This document shows positions 53,864-62,250 of a stretch of 64,000 bases of DNA, piece after piece. The notes below the pieces were generated by a model. The model searched no databases. It was not told where the DNA came from and saw only the letters and a program-made list of their open reading frames with translations. This DNA comes from Chitinophagaceae bacterium (GTDB lineage Bacteria > Bacteroidota > Bacteroidia > Chitinophagales > Chitinophagaceae). The stretch lies in NCBI GenBank assembly GCA_016715365.1, contig JADKAM010000004.1, positions 248,001 through 312,000 of the forward strand. Direction: 5' to 3'. The position numbers and the translations under genes are program-made. Every line of letters begins with the position of its first letter. The stretch's first letter is position 1.

Positions 53864-54688
53864 TTAAGCCTGTATCAGCTTTTCGATATCAAATTTTTTC
53901 ATTTGCATAAATGCCTGTACTACCCTGGATGCTTTTTCAGGATCACTCATGAGTTTGCCCAGAATGGCCGGAACAATCTGCCAGGATATTCCAAACTGAT
54001 CCTTCAGCCAGCCACACTGACTTTCCTGTCCGCCTTCGGAGAGCTTGTTCCAGTAATAATCAATTTCCTCCTGGTTTTGGCATTCAACCACAAAAGAAAC
54101 CGCTTCATTAAAAACAAACGCATGTTCGCCGGGGCCATCCATGGCAATCAGGTTGAACTGATTCACTTTAGATTCGGAAAACAAAACTTTACCTGCAAAA
54201 GGTGTTTCGTTGGGATAAAGCTGCAGCACATCAATGTTCGAATTATCAAACACCGATGTATAAAATTTTATGGCAGCTTCTGCTTTGCCAAATTTCTCTC
54301 CGGTAAATAAAAGTGATGGACAAATTTTTTCTTCAGCGCCCTGCATGATCTGCCAGGTAAGACCAAACTTATCTTTTGTCCAGCCATAGCATTCGCTCCA
54401 GTCGTATTTGCCAAGAGCCATTAATGGTGCTCCATCTTCGGCAAGGCGGTTGTATATTTCTGTGGTTTGTTCTACTGTTTTGCAGTTTACAAAAATGGAT
54501 ATGGAAGGATTTATTTTAAACATCGGCCCGCCATTGAGGCCCATTATTTTTTTACCCCAGATTTCAAAGTTTACAACCATGGGTGTATCTGCAGTAATTT
54601 TTGAATTCGAAAATATATCGCAATAAAATGTTGCCGCTTCTATTGCATTGCCATCAAACCAAATGCATGGATGAATTGTATTGTTCAT
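53864..54688 (-). CDS. Two-domain VOC/PhnB-like protein
   Basis: The 274-residue protein carries two VOC modules in tandem. Module 1 (about 1-125) has HPCIWFDGNAIEAATFYCDIF and YGWTKDKFGLTWQIM; module 2 (about 128-274) has PSLLFTGEKFGKAEAAIKFY and CGWLKDQFGISWQIVP. Each module matches the 3-demethylubiquinone-9 3-methyltransferase-type PhnB pattern, a name that describes likeness and not activity. It is third in the cluster. The product is probably a small-molecule binder or a lyase/isomerase of unknown substrate. Confidence 0.87.
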   Translation of the reverse strand: MNNTIHPCIWFDGNAIEAATFYCDIFSNSKITADTPMVVNFEIWGKKIMGLNGGPMFKINPSISIFVNCKTVEQTTEIYNRLAEDGAPLMALGKYDWSECYGWTKDKFGLTWQIMQGAEEKICPSLLFTGEKFGKAEAAIKFYTSVFDNSNIDVLQLYPNETPFAGKVLFSESKVNQFNLIAMDGPGEHAFVFNEAVSFVVECQNQEEIDYYWNKLSEGGQESQCGWLKDQFGISWQIVPAILGKLMSDPEKASRVVQAFMQMKKFDIEKLIQA

Positions 54689-54724
54689 GGTAATTGTTTA
54701 ATTGGTTATTATAAAATACAGGCT

Positions 54725-54943
54725 TTAGTCTTTTTTGCCTTTAAAAGTTGCATACAAAGCCATAGCATGGCCATGTCCCAGTTCAAAATCTTTTTTTAGC
54801 CAATCAGTAATTTCTGTTGCCCTTACTGCCGGGTTTAAAACTCCTTTCTGTATAAATCCTTTTTTCTCTGCAAGCTTTTTAAAATCATCCGGCGTTTTGC
54901 CGGTCTTTGCTTTTATGTTATCTATATATGCCTGAAATGACAT
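54725..54943 (-). CDS. DUF4287 protein
   Basis: The 72-residue protein fits DUF4287: FQAYIDNIKAKTGKTPDDFK, LAEKKGFIQKG, EITDWLKKDFELGHGHAMAL. These small helical proteins are often fused to or encoded beside SRPBCC or DUF5655 proteins and have no known role. The gene lies between the SRPBCC and the two-domain VOC genes. Length is normal for the free-standing type. Confidence 0.85.
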   Translation of the reverse strand: MSFQAYIDNIKAKTGKTPDDFKKLAEKKGFIQKGVLNPAVRATEITDWLKKDFELGHGHAMALYATFKGKKD

Positions 54944-54976
54944 GGTAAATTATTTTAGGTGAATATTCTTTTAAAT

Positions 54977-55849
54977 TCAGTTTGTCTCTACATGGTTTTT
55001 AAAATTATCCAATATTGCCTGCCAGCCTCCTCTTTGCATTTCAACCGGGTTTTCTTCTTCAGCCTCAAAAGTTTCAACAATTTTTGTTGTATTGCCATCG
55101 CTGCTGAAATGGATGCTGACTTTTCTTTCATCACCCAGTGTGTAAGTAATCAATTCGTTTGTTTTTACTTCATCGTACACTCCTGCAAAATCAAAACCAA
55201 AACTTCCATCCTTTGCTTCCATTCTTGTTACAAATTTGCCTCCTACCTGCAGGTCATTTTCAGCATGTGGTGCATGCCAGTCGGGTGAAGCATTGCACCA
55301 CTGCATAATATGCTCAGGTTTGCTCCAGTATTCCCAGGCTTTTGCAACTGGTGCATCTATCATGGCTTCAATTGTTATGGCAATTTTTGTTTCTGCCAGG
55401 TTTTTAATATTGTCTATCGCCACCGGAAAAGTTTTTTTAAAATAATCCATAAAACTTTCTACCACATCCATTTCAATGGTCAGTTCGGTTGAGCCATCTT
55501 TTTCTTTAAGTATGTAGTCTTCCATGCTGCCGCTCCAGCTTTGGGTCTGCTCATCCACCGGCAGTTCTATATTATCCTTTACTTCGCCAATATGTTTAAA
55601 TGACATGAATTCGTTAGGGATCTTTTTAGCAATAGTGCTGTACATACCACTACCCTTTCCATCCAGGAATAAAATTTTACTTCCTTCATTCCAGTCGCTT
55701 ACGGCATAAGAGCCCTGTGTGAAAGCACTTGTCCAGGATCTATAGGATTCGTCATTCCACAAAACAGCCCACACTTTTTCTTTGCTGGCTTTTATGGTTG
55801 TTGAAAAACTTATTTTTTTCAATGATGGTGTGTTTGTTTCTGTTTGCAT
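54977..55849 (-). CDS. Double SRPBCC (AHSA1/START-like) protein
   Basis: I start at the ATG at 55849, giving 290 residues; the frame is open a further 63 codons upstream but those run into the divergent promoter. Two START/AHSA1-like folds follow each other: half 1 (about 8-145, TTIKASKEKVWAVLWNDESY, SMEDYILKEKDGSTELTIEM) and half 2 (about 150-290, EAMIDAPVAKAWEYWSKPEH, GWQAILDNFKNHVE). Each forms a hydrophobic pocket; ligands in this family are usually unknown. It is the first gene of the minus-strand cluster and faces the AraC-type regulator. Confidence 0.85.
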   Translation of the reverse strand: MQTETNTPSLKKISFSTTIKASKEKVWAVLWNDESYRSWTSAFTQGSYAVSDWNEGSKILFLDGKGSGMYSTIAKKIPNEFMSFKHIGEVKDNIELPVDEQTQSWSGSMEDYILKEKDGSTELTIEMDVVESFMDYFKKTFPVAIDNIKNLAETKIAITIEAMIDAPVAKAWEYWSKPEHIMQWCNASPDWHAPHAENDLQVGGKFVTRMEAKDGSFGFDFAGVYDEVKTNELITYTLGDERKVSIHFSSDGNTTKIVETFEAEEENPVEMQRGGWQAILDNFKNHVETN

Positions 55850-55882
55850 ATTTTTTGGTTTGTACTTTTTAAATGATAGCAG

Positions 55883-55974
55883 AACAAACATACAGCCATA
55901 TTTGGAATTTGACAGATGGTAAAAACGACATTCTGAAGGGTTGATTGCGACAGTCTCTTTTAGTATGTTTGTTG
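55883..55974. promoter_or_regulatory. Divergent promoter region with an exact 11-base inverted repeat
   Basis: AACAAACATAC at 55883-55893 and its exact complement GTATGTTTGTT at 55964-55974 face away from each other between the SRPBCC and AraC starts. Each arm contains TATGTTTG, which matches the TAnnTTTG -7 box. The left arm would serve the SRPBCC gene with a leader of about 30 bases. The right arm is almost at the AraC start, so it may instead be an operator or give a near-leaderless mRNA. Confidence 0.5.
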
Positions 55975-55975
55975 T

Positions 55976-56950
55976 ATGAAAAATGTATCTATTCTTGTTC
56001 CGGAAACTGCTGTAATTGAAGCAGTGGCCGATCCACATTATATGTTTAAAGCCGTAAACCAGTTTTTACTGGCAATGGGCAAAGAGCCCTTGTTTAATGT
56101 GCAACTGGTTGCCATTAATAAAGAAGTAAAACTGGAGAACAGTTTGTTTACCGTGCATATTGATAAACAGTTGAAAGATGTGCAGCAAACCGACCTGATT
56201 TTTATTCCTGCCATAAGTGGTGATATGACTACAGCGCTCGGGCTGAACAAAGAACTGGTGCCCTGGATTGCGGAGCAATATAATAAAGGCGCTGAAGTAG
56301 CATCGCTTTGTATTGGCGCATTTTTATTGGCATCAACCGGTTTGCTGAATGGTAAAAAATGTTCCTCACACTGGAACGCTGCCAACGAATTCAGGCAAAT
56401 GTTTCCGCTGGTAGAACTGGTTGATGGCAGCATTATTACGGAAGAGAACGGCATCTACTCCAGCGGTGGTGCAAATTCTTACTGGAACCTGCTTTTATAC
56501 CTGGTAGAAAAATATACCGACCGGGATACAGCTATATTGGCATCTAAATATTTTGCTGTGGATATTGACCGGAAAAGTCAATCAGCTTTTATGCTTTTTA
56601 AGGGACAAAAGAACCATGACGATGAACTTATATTACTGGCGCAGGAATTTATTGAAACAAACTACGCAGATAAAATTGCTGTAGATATGCTGGCCGGTAA
56701 ATTTGCCATTGGCCGCCGAAGTTTTGAACGCCGTTTTAAAAAAGCCACCGGCAATACGGTAGTGGAATATATGCAGCGGGTAAAGATAGAAGCCGCCAAA
56801 CGCAGTTTTGAAAGCAGCCGAAAAAATATAAATGAAGTGATGTTTGATGTGGGTTATACAGATACCAAGGCATTTAGAACCTTGTTTAAAAAGATAACCG
56901 GCTTAACGCCGATAGAATACCGCAATAAATACAATAAACAGGTTGCTTAA
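55976..56950 (+). CDS. AraC-family regulator with a DJ-1/PfpI-like domain (GlxA type)
   Basis: The 324-residue protein has a DJ-1/PfpI-like N-terminal domain (about 3-190: VSILVPETAVIEAVADP, IPAISGD, nucleophile-elbow Cys112 in ASLCIGAFLLASTGLL) and an AraC DNA-binding domain at the end (about 225-320: VDMLAGKFAIGRRSFERRFK and MFDVGYTDTKAFRTLFKKIT). GlxA-type regulators sense small molecules or stress through the first domain. By position it should control the divergent SRPBCC-VOC cluster (inference). The start MKNVSILVPE is a normal family start. Confidence 0.92.
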   Translation: MKNVSILVPETAVIEAVADPHYMFKAVNQFLLAMGKEPLFNVQLVAINKEVKLENSLFTVHIDKQLKDVQQTDLIFIPAISGDMTTALGLNKELVPWIAEQYNKGAEVASLCIGAFLLASTGLLNGKKCSSHWNAANEFRQMFPLVELVDGSIITEENGIYSSGGANSYWNLLLYLVEKYTDRDTAILASKYFAVDIDRKSQSAFMLFKGQKNHDDELILLAQEFIETNYADKIAVDMLAGKFAIGRRSFERRFKKATGNTVVEYMQRVKIEAAKRSFESSRKNINEVMFDVGYTDTKAFRTLFKKITGLTPIEYRNKYNKQVA

Positions 56951-56968
56951 ATAAAAACAATCTCTGGA

Positions 56969-57595
56969 TTACAGGTGATAGCTGGTTGCCAGATCTTTTA
57001 ATTCCATCAGGTTGGTAACTTTTAGTTTTTCAAAGGCTCTTGCTTTGTGGGTACCGATCGTGGAGGGCTGCAGGTTTAAAGACCTGGATATATCGCTTAA
57101 ACTTTGTCCCGATAACAGTAGTGAAGTTATTTCAAATTCCCTCAACGAAAGATTGTCGAACGGATTACCGGATTTGCCGGAAGATAAACTTTCAGCAAGT
57201 GTTTCGGCAAGCGTTTCGCTTATATATTTGCGGTTACTTAAAACCAGGTTAATGGCTTTGGTAATTTCATCCAACTGCGAATCTTTCGACAAAAAACCCT
57301 TTGCTCCGGCTTTTAAAAAGCGTTTGGCATATATATTTTCGGGGCTCATTGAAAAGATCAGCACTTTTGCCAAAGGATATTTTGTATGAACATATTCCAT
57401 CAGCCCCAGCATATCATTATTGGGTATCTGTACATCCATCATGATCAGGTCATATTCCTGCTTTTTTAATTTCTCAATAACCATATCGGCATCACTTGCT
57501 TCATCAACTTCGCAGGGAATGTACATTGTTGAAAGCAGGTTACTGATACCGGAGCGTACTACTTTATGATCATCTATAAGCAGGAATTTTTTCAT
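56969..57595 (-). CDS. Orphan NarL/LuxR-type response regulator
   Basis: The 208-residue protein has a receiver domain (about 2-120: LLIDDHKVV, phosphorylation site Asp54 in LIMMDVQIP, late GFLSKDS) and a LuxR helix-turn-helix domain (about 145-205: LSLREFEITSLLLSGQSLSD and STIGTHKARAFEKLKV). It binds DNA when phosphorylated by a histidine kinase. No kinase gene is near: neighbours are the AraC gene (convergent, 18 bases) and the M1 peptidase. So the partner is elsewhere in the genome. Confidence 0.92.
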   Translation of the reverse strand: MKKFLLIDDHKVVRSGISNLLSTMYIPCEVDEASDADMVIEKLKKQEYDLIMMDVQIPNNDMLGLMEYVHTKYPLAKVLIFSMSPENIYAKRFLKAGAKGFLSKDSQLDEITKAINLVLSNRKYISETLAETLAESLSSGKSGNPFDNLSLREFEITSLLLSGQSLSDISRSLNLQPSTIGTHKARAFEKLKVTNLMELKDLATSYHL

Positions 57596-57867
57596 GGGAA
57601 GCTAGGTTTAGTACAATTAAATATACCCAATAATTTACATAATATTAAATTTTTGACAGTTATAATGTGAAAACAGATAGATAATTTTTTAATTGCCAAA
57701 AAAATGATTTTAAAGGTTACTTCTTTATTAGTTATCTCCGAGGTATAAAAATTCTGTAATTTTTTTATAACGAACCGCTTATTTGGTCTATAAAATATAG
57801 AAAGGCAATTTTTGGAATAATGAATTGAGTTATCAAACTGCAGGGAGTCATTTCATTGGTACCAGTG
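57596..57867. other. Intergenic stretch before the response regulator, no gene seen
   Basis: Between the response regulator and the terminator of the M1 peptidase gene I see no gene on either strand. It holds a near-perfect 20-base palindrome (57851-57870, TTTCATTGGTACCAGTGAAA) of unknown role next to that terminator, and should contain the regulator's promoter. Confidence 0.45.
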
Positions 57868-57907
57868 AAAAAAAAAGCCAGCATTAAATTAATCCTGGTC
57901 TTTTTTC
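57868..57907 (-). terminator. Probable terminator of the M1 peptidase gene
   Basis: On the minus strand CCAG pairs with CTGG across a 13-base loop, with A-rich and T-rich flanks adding weak pairs, followed by nine T. It is weak by stem but well placed after the stop at 57922. Confidence 0.5.
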
Positions 57908-57921
57908 TCTTTCTTTAATGG

Positions 57922-59880
57922 TCAATTTGCTTTCCATACATTATTTCCAAAATCCACATCAGGAAAAACCTTATCTGCATCCAGTTCTACCCTTTTCACC
58001 TCTTCGGTGGTAGGCAGTTTCACTTTCCAGGTTTGGGTATTGTTCCATACTTCTACCGGCAGTTTTAATGTTCCTTTTTTACCGCTCTTCGTTTCATAGC
58101 TAATGTAAACTGGCATGGCCATTTGCTGTAAATTGGCAATGGTTACATCTGCACCGTTGCCGGGTATATTATTATCGTAAGTAACCGAAACAATTTGCTG
58201 ATCTAATTTATAATTTTCTACAAACCATGCTTTCCAGAACCAGCCCAGGTTTTCGCCGGATGCATTATCCATGGTGCGGAAAAAATCGGTAGGCGTTGGG
58301 TGTTTAAATGCCCAGCGTTTTATGTATTCTCTAAAGGCATAATCAAAACGGTCGGGCCCCAGTATTTCGTTACGCAATATTTCCAAACCAATGCCGGGCT
58401 TATAATACAACGCAAGGCCGATATTCTGTTCCTTCATGGCATCGGGTGTAAGCATGATGCCTTCAGTTCTTTCGCCAAATAAATAACCTGCTATGTTTGC
58501 CATGTTAGCAGGCGGGGCTTTATACTCGCCATTATTAAAATCATCATCGGCCAGGGTATTGATGAAGGTATTAAAACCTTCATCCATCCAGCCGTACTTG
58601 CGTTCGTTGCTTCCTACAATCATAGGGAACCAGGTGTGGCCAAATTCGTGATCGGTTACACCAAACAGATCGTCTTTTTCGGCTTTAGCGCCGCAAAAAA
58701 CAATACCGGGGTATTCCATACCACCCACATTGCTGGCCACGTTTACCGCCGCCGGGTAAGGATATTCAAACCATCGTTTGCTGTAATTTTCAATGCTTCC
58801 CTTGGTGTATTCTGTAGCACGGCTCCAGCCTTTTTGTCCGCTGCTTTCGGCCGGGTATGCACTCATGGCCAGCGATGTTTTGCCGCTGGGTAAATTCATT
58901 TTAGCTGCATCCCATATAAAACTTTTGCTGCTGGCCCAGGCCACATCACGTGCATTGTTTATTTTAAAATGCCAGGTAAGTGTGGCACCTGCCGGGCGTG
59001 ATGCCGGGTCAGTTACTTCAGCTTCGGTACGTATCATCACCGTTTTGTCGCTTTTTTTGGCCTGCGCCATGCGGCTTAATTGTGAGGGAGTAAGCACTTC
59101 GGCCTCGTTTAATAACTCGCCACCGCAAACCACAATATGGCTGGCGGGTGCTGTAATGTTTACATCAAAGTCGCCGTACTCCAGGTAAAACTCACTGGGG
59201 CCAAGGTATGGCAACGTGTTCCATCCCTCCACATCATCAAACACACACATGCGTGGGTACCATTGCGCCACGGCAAAAATGTTTCCGTTCTTTGTTTTTA
59301 AAATACCACAGCGGTCGGCGCCGTACTCTGGTAAAGCAAATGAGTAATCAATTTTTATTTTAATTACATCGCCACCCGGTTTTACCGCTTTGGGCAAACG
59401 TATCTGCATGCGGGTGTCGGTAATAATATAGTTGGCAGCTGTATTTTCATTTACCAGTTTTACAGCAGTGATATTATAACCGCCATTGAAATTACTTTTG
59501 CTGTCGCCATACCTGCTTCTGCCGCCAACGGGCATTCTTGCCTGTCCACGGCTGTCTTTATTAAAAAGGTTTTGATCTAACTGCAGCCATAAAAAAGGCA
59601 TTGCGTGCGGACTGTTATTTTTATAAGTAATGATGACAGAACCTGTAATCACATTGGTTACATCATTTAGGGAAGCGTTAATCTGGTAATCGGCCTTGTT
59701 TTGCCAATAGCCAACATTGGGTTCGCCTGTTGCAGCACGACTGATGGTACCAGTTGTATTATAAAAATTGGGGCCAAACAAAGCATGCGGATCGTACTTT
59801 GATTCAGCTGTTTCATTTTGTGCCTGCATGGCAATTTGTGAAATTAGTAACAGCAAAAAGCTGCATATTTTTTTAAGCAT
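57922..59880 (-). CDS. M1-family zinc aminopeptidase, secreted
   Basis: M1 enzymes remove N-terminal residues from peptides. The 652-residue protein has a signal peptide (MLKKICSFLLLLISQIAMQAQ), the N-terminal beta domain with NVITGSVIITYKNNSPHAMPFLW, and a catalytic domain with the zinc motif HEFGH: His411, Glu412 and His415, and the third ligand Glu434 in WMDEGFN 18 residues on. The GxMEN-like loop reads GGMEYPG (near 390), a known variant in bacterial periplasmic members. It is probably scavenging of peptides. The gene is alone on its strand. Confidence 0.92.
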   Translation of the reverse strand: MLKKICSFLLLLISQIAMQAQNETAESKYDPHALFGPNFYNTTGTISRAATGEPNVGYWQNKADYQINASLNDVTNVITGSVIITYKNNSPHAMPFLWLQLDQNLFNKDSRGQARMPVGGRSRYGDSKSNFNGGYNITAVKLVNENTAANYIITDTRMQIRLPKAVKPGGDVIKIKIDYSFALPEYGADRCGILKTKNGNIFAVAQWYPRMCVFDDVEGWNTLPYLGPSEFYLEYGDFDVNITAPASHIVVCGGELLNEAEVLTPSQLSRMAQAKKSDKTVMIRTEAEVTDPASRPAGATLTWHFKINNARDVAWASSKSFIWDAAKMNLPSGKTSLAMSAYPAESSGQKGWSRATEYTKGSIENYSKRWFEYPYPAAVNVASNVGGMEYPGIVFCGAKAEKDDLFGVTDHEFGHTWFPMIVGSNERKYGWMDEGFNTFINTLADDDFNNGEYKAPPANMANIAGYLFGERTEGIMLTPDAMKEQNIGLALYYKPGIGLEILRNEILGPDRFDYAFREYIKRWAFKHPTPTDFFRTMDNASGENLGWFWKAWFVENYKLDQQIVSVTYDNNIPGNGADVTIANLQQMAMPVYISYETKSGKKGTLKLPVEVWNNTQTWKVKLPTTEEVKRVELDADKVFPDVDFGNNVWKAN

Positions 59881-59949
59881 AAACTGAATTTAGTTTTCGA
59901 AGTTAAGTTAATTCGTGGAGGTAGAAATGCGCTGTAGCAGCAGACTGAA

Positions 59950-60705
59950 TTATTCCCATTCTTTTATCAAAGCCCTGCTTTTTTCCTTAATGGCAACGTC
60001 GTCTTCTGTTTGATTGGGTAGTGTTAACATTAATTGCAGGTAAGCTATTGCTTTGGCTTTTTGGTCGTTGTCTTTATATGCTTTTGCCATTTCATAATAA
60101 TTAAGCAAAAACTCCGGCCTTAATGCCCGGGCTTTTTCAAAAGAGGCAATAGATTGTTTTAAAGTTGCCGGTGGCAGTCCGCCGTAAAAAAGCTTTACCA
60201 GCCCCCTTTCAACACTATTTAAATTACTGATTTCGTATTGCCACCTGCCCAATACATGCCAGGATTTAAAATTTTTAATAACACGTGCTATGGCAGAATC
60301 ATCATATATTTTTATTGCTTTGGCGTTTTGAATTTTTTCCCTGCCACTTTTGCTCAATGATGAGCGGCCCAGTGCAATAGCCATCACACAATTGGCTTCG
60401 CTGTTTTTGGGATCAACCTTAAGAGCGGATTGTGCGTAAATTTTTGCAGCCAGGTAATATTCTCCTCTAAGTTTGGTGTTCACCGTTTCACGCTGGCCAA
60501 TACGGCTGCATAATTCGCTGCACTTGTTCAATGCATAAATGTTAGTAGCATTAAGTTTTAAAACTTCCTTGAATTTTTTGAAAGCCGCTTTTTCATCCGG
60601 TACCGATTCAAGCCGGTTGCCCTCTGCAAGAAGTGTATTAATATCCTGGGCATAAGTGCACATGCCTGAAGAAAAATAAATAAGTACGGCGAATAAAAAT
60701 TTCAA
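59950..60705 (-). CDS. Secreted TPR-repeat protein
   Basis: The 251-residue protein has a signal peptide (MKFLFAVLIYFSSGMCTYAQ) and several TPR-like helical pairs: FKEVLKLNATNIYALNKCSE, YAQSALKVDPKNSEANCVMA, and FEKARALRPEFLLNYYEMAK. TPR domains carry protein contacts. The layout resembles the regulator-of-microtubule-dynamics-type family found in bacteria too. The gene ends just before the M1 gene and starts 1 base after folB, so it is expressed with folB. The partner is unknown. Confidence 0.8.
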   Translation of the reverse strand: MKFLFAVLIYFSSGMCTYAQDINTLLAEGNRLESVPDEKAAFKKFKEVLKLNATNIYALNKCSELCSRIGQRETVNTKLRGEYYLAAKIYAQSALKVDPKNSEANCVMAIALGRSSLSKSGREKIQNAKAIKIYDDSAIARVIKNFKSWHVLGRWQYEISNLNSVERGLVKLFYGGLPPATLKQSIASFEKARALRPEFLLNYYEMAKAYKDNDQKAKAIAYLQLMLTLPNQTEDDVAIKEKSRALIKEWE

Positions 60706-60706
60706 T

Positions 60707-61057
60707 CTAAAAATCTTTTTTATAGTGAACGCTTACAGATCCTTCCATATTTGGCATGGGTGGATTTTTTTTCTCAACAGAAACCGAAATTGATTTTATC
60801 CGGTTATCAAATGCACGAATCTCATCTGTCAAATCCTGTACCAATGTTTCCAATAAAGGAGTAGCTGTAAGCATCCTTTGCTTTATAATTTCGTAAACAG
60901 TTGCATAATTGATGGTTTGCTCCAGTGTTGTAATATATTCATCAGCAATAAAGGATAAGTTAACATTTACTTCAAACTCATTTCCTAAAATCCTTTCTTC
61001 TTCATGTATACCATGATAAGAGTGGAAAATGAGGTTGTGGAGGTTGATAGTAAACAT
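60707..61057 (-). CDS. folB: Dihydroneopterin aldolase
   Basis: FolB splits 7,8-dihydroneopterin into 6-hydroxymethyl-dihydropterin and glycolaldehyde on the way to folate. The 116-residue protein has the family patterns NLIFHSYHGIHEEERILGNE at the start, TINYATVYEIIKQRM in the middle and ISVSVEKKNPPMPNMEGSVS near the end, where the Lys of VEKKNPP is the catalytic lysine. Length is normal. It is followed at once by the TPR gene on the same strand. Confidence 0.93.
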   Translation of the reverse strand: MFTINLHNLIFHSYHGIHEEERILGNEFEVNVNLSFIADEYITTLEQTINYATVYEIIKQRMLTATPLLETLVQDLTDEIRAFDNRIKSISVSVEKKNPPMPNMEGSVSVHYKKDF

Positions 61058-61174
61058 GAATTAAAAATTAAGAATGAAGAATTTTCTAAATTCAACAGCG
61101 TGTTTGTTAAAAGAATGATCATTCATGCAATGGCATTTTTAATTTTTAATTTTTAATTCTTCATTTTTTATTGA
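61058..61174. repeat. AT-rich inverted repeat between trxB and folB
   Basis: ATTAAAAATTAAGAATGAAG near the left end is answered by the near complement TTTTAATTTTTAATTCTTCA on the right. Copies of this word are common between genes in related bacteria. It may end the trxB mRNA or be a repeat remnant. Confidence 0.5.
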
Positions 61175-62113
61175 TCAATGAAGCCCTTTTTCACTCAAAT
61201 ACCTTTCCGCATCCAGCGCAGCCATACAACCGCTGCCTGCAGCCGTCACAGCCTGTCTGTAAATTTTATCCTGCACATCGCCACTGGCAAAAACACCTTC
61301 TACATTGGTTTTAGAGGTGCCCGGTATGGTTTTAATATACCCGGCTTCATCCATATCAATCAGGCCTTTAAAAATACCTGAGTTGGGTTGATGGCCGATG
61401 GCTACAAAGAATGCACTCACCGGTATTTCCTGCTTCTCTCCTGTCTGGTTATTTTTAATGCGCACTGCTTCTACTTTCTTATCGCCCATCACTTCATCGG
61501 TTTCGCTGTTCCAGTAAACCTGTATGTTGGAGGTGTTCACTACCCGGTCCTGCATTACTTTACTTGCCCGCATTTCGTGCCTGCGAACGATCATATGCAC
61601 CTGCGAACATATTTTGGAAAGATAAAGTGCTTCTTCCGCTGCAGTATCCCCGGCACCAACAATCGCCACTTCTTTTCCTTTAAAGAAAAATCCATCGCAC
61701 ACAGCACATGCACTAACGCCGTAACCGTTCAGGCGTTGCTCGCTTTCAATGCCCAGCCATTTGGCCGAGGCACCGGTTGAGATGATGATTGAATCAGCTT
61801 CGATCCATTTCTCTTCATCAATTTCTACTTTCAATGGCCTGTTACTAAAATCAACTTTGGTTGCCAGTCCGTAACGGATATCGGCACCCATGCGCTTTGC
61901 CTGGTTCTCAAAATGAAGCATCATTTCAGGGCCTTGTATACCATCCGGGTAACCGGGATAATTCTCTACTTCGGTGGTTATGGTCAATTGTCCGCCGGGT
62001 TGAATGCCCTGATACAAAACGGGATTCAATCCTGCCCTTGATGCATAAATAGCTGCCGTGTATCCGGCCGGTCCCGATCCAATTATTAAACAATGAACTT
62101 TTTCTGTTGACAT
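61175..62113 (-). CDS. trxB: Thioredoxin reductase
   Basis: TrxB passes electrons from NADPH through FAD and a redox disulphide to thioredoxin. The 312-residue protein has the FAD motif GSGPAGYTAAIYASR (12-26), the redox pair Cys136 and Cys139 in CAVCDG, the NADPH motif VAIVGAGDTAAEEALYL and the late FAD pattern VEGVFASGDVQDKIYRQAVT. Order and length are those of the low-molecular-weight bacterial form. The gene begins after a 137-base spacer, and the AT-rich repeat and folB follow it. Confidence 0.97.
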   Translation of the reverse strand: MSTEKVHCLIIGSGPAGYTAAIYASRAGLNPVLYQGIQPGGQLTITTEVENYPGYPDGIQGPEMMLHFENQAKRMGADIRYGLATKVDFSNRPLKVEIDEEKWIEADSIIISTGASAKWLGIESEQRLNGYGVSACAVCDGFFFKGKEVAIVGAGDTAAEEALYLSKICSQVHMIVRRHEMRASKVMQDRVVNTSNIQVYWNSETDEVMGDKKVEAVRIKNNQTGEKQEIPVSAFFVAIGHQPNSGIFKGLIDMDEAGYIKTIPGTSKTNVEGVFASGDVQDKIYRQAVTAAGSGCMAALDAERYLSEKGLH

Positions 62114-62250
62114 GATCTGTTGCTGTATTATTTCTTACGAATGTAAATGAATATTTTTAGTAATTGAGCTGTCACCTTTTTTTGTTGGCTGATAATAGAA
62201 AACTGTTATAAAAGTTTACAATTCCTGCTGCAATTTTAAAAGCGCCATAA

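Noticed and set aside
55850..56038. 63-codon N-terminal extension of the SRPBCC protein
   Set aside because: It runs through the divergent promoter into the AraC gene; family similarity starts after the ATG at 55849.
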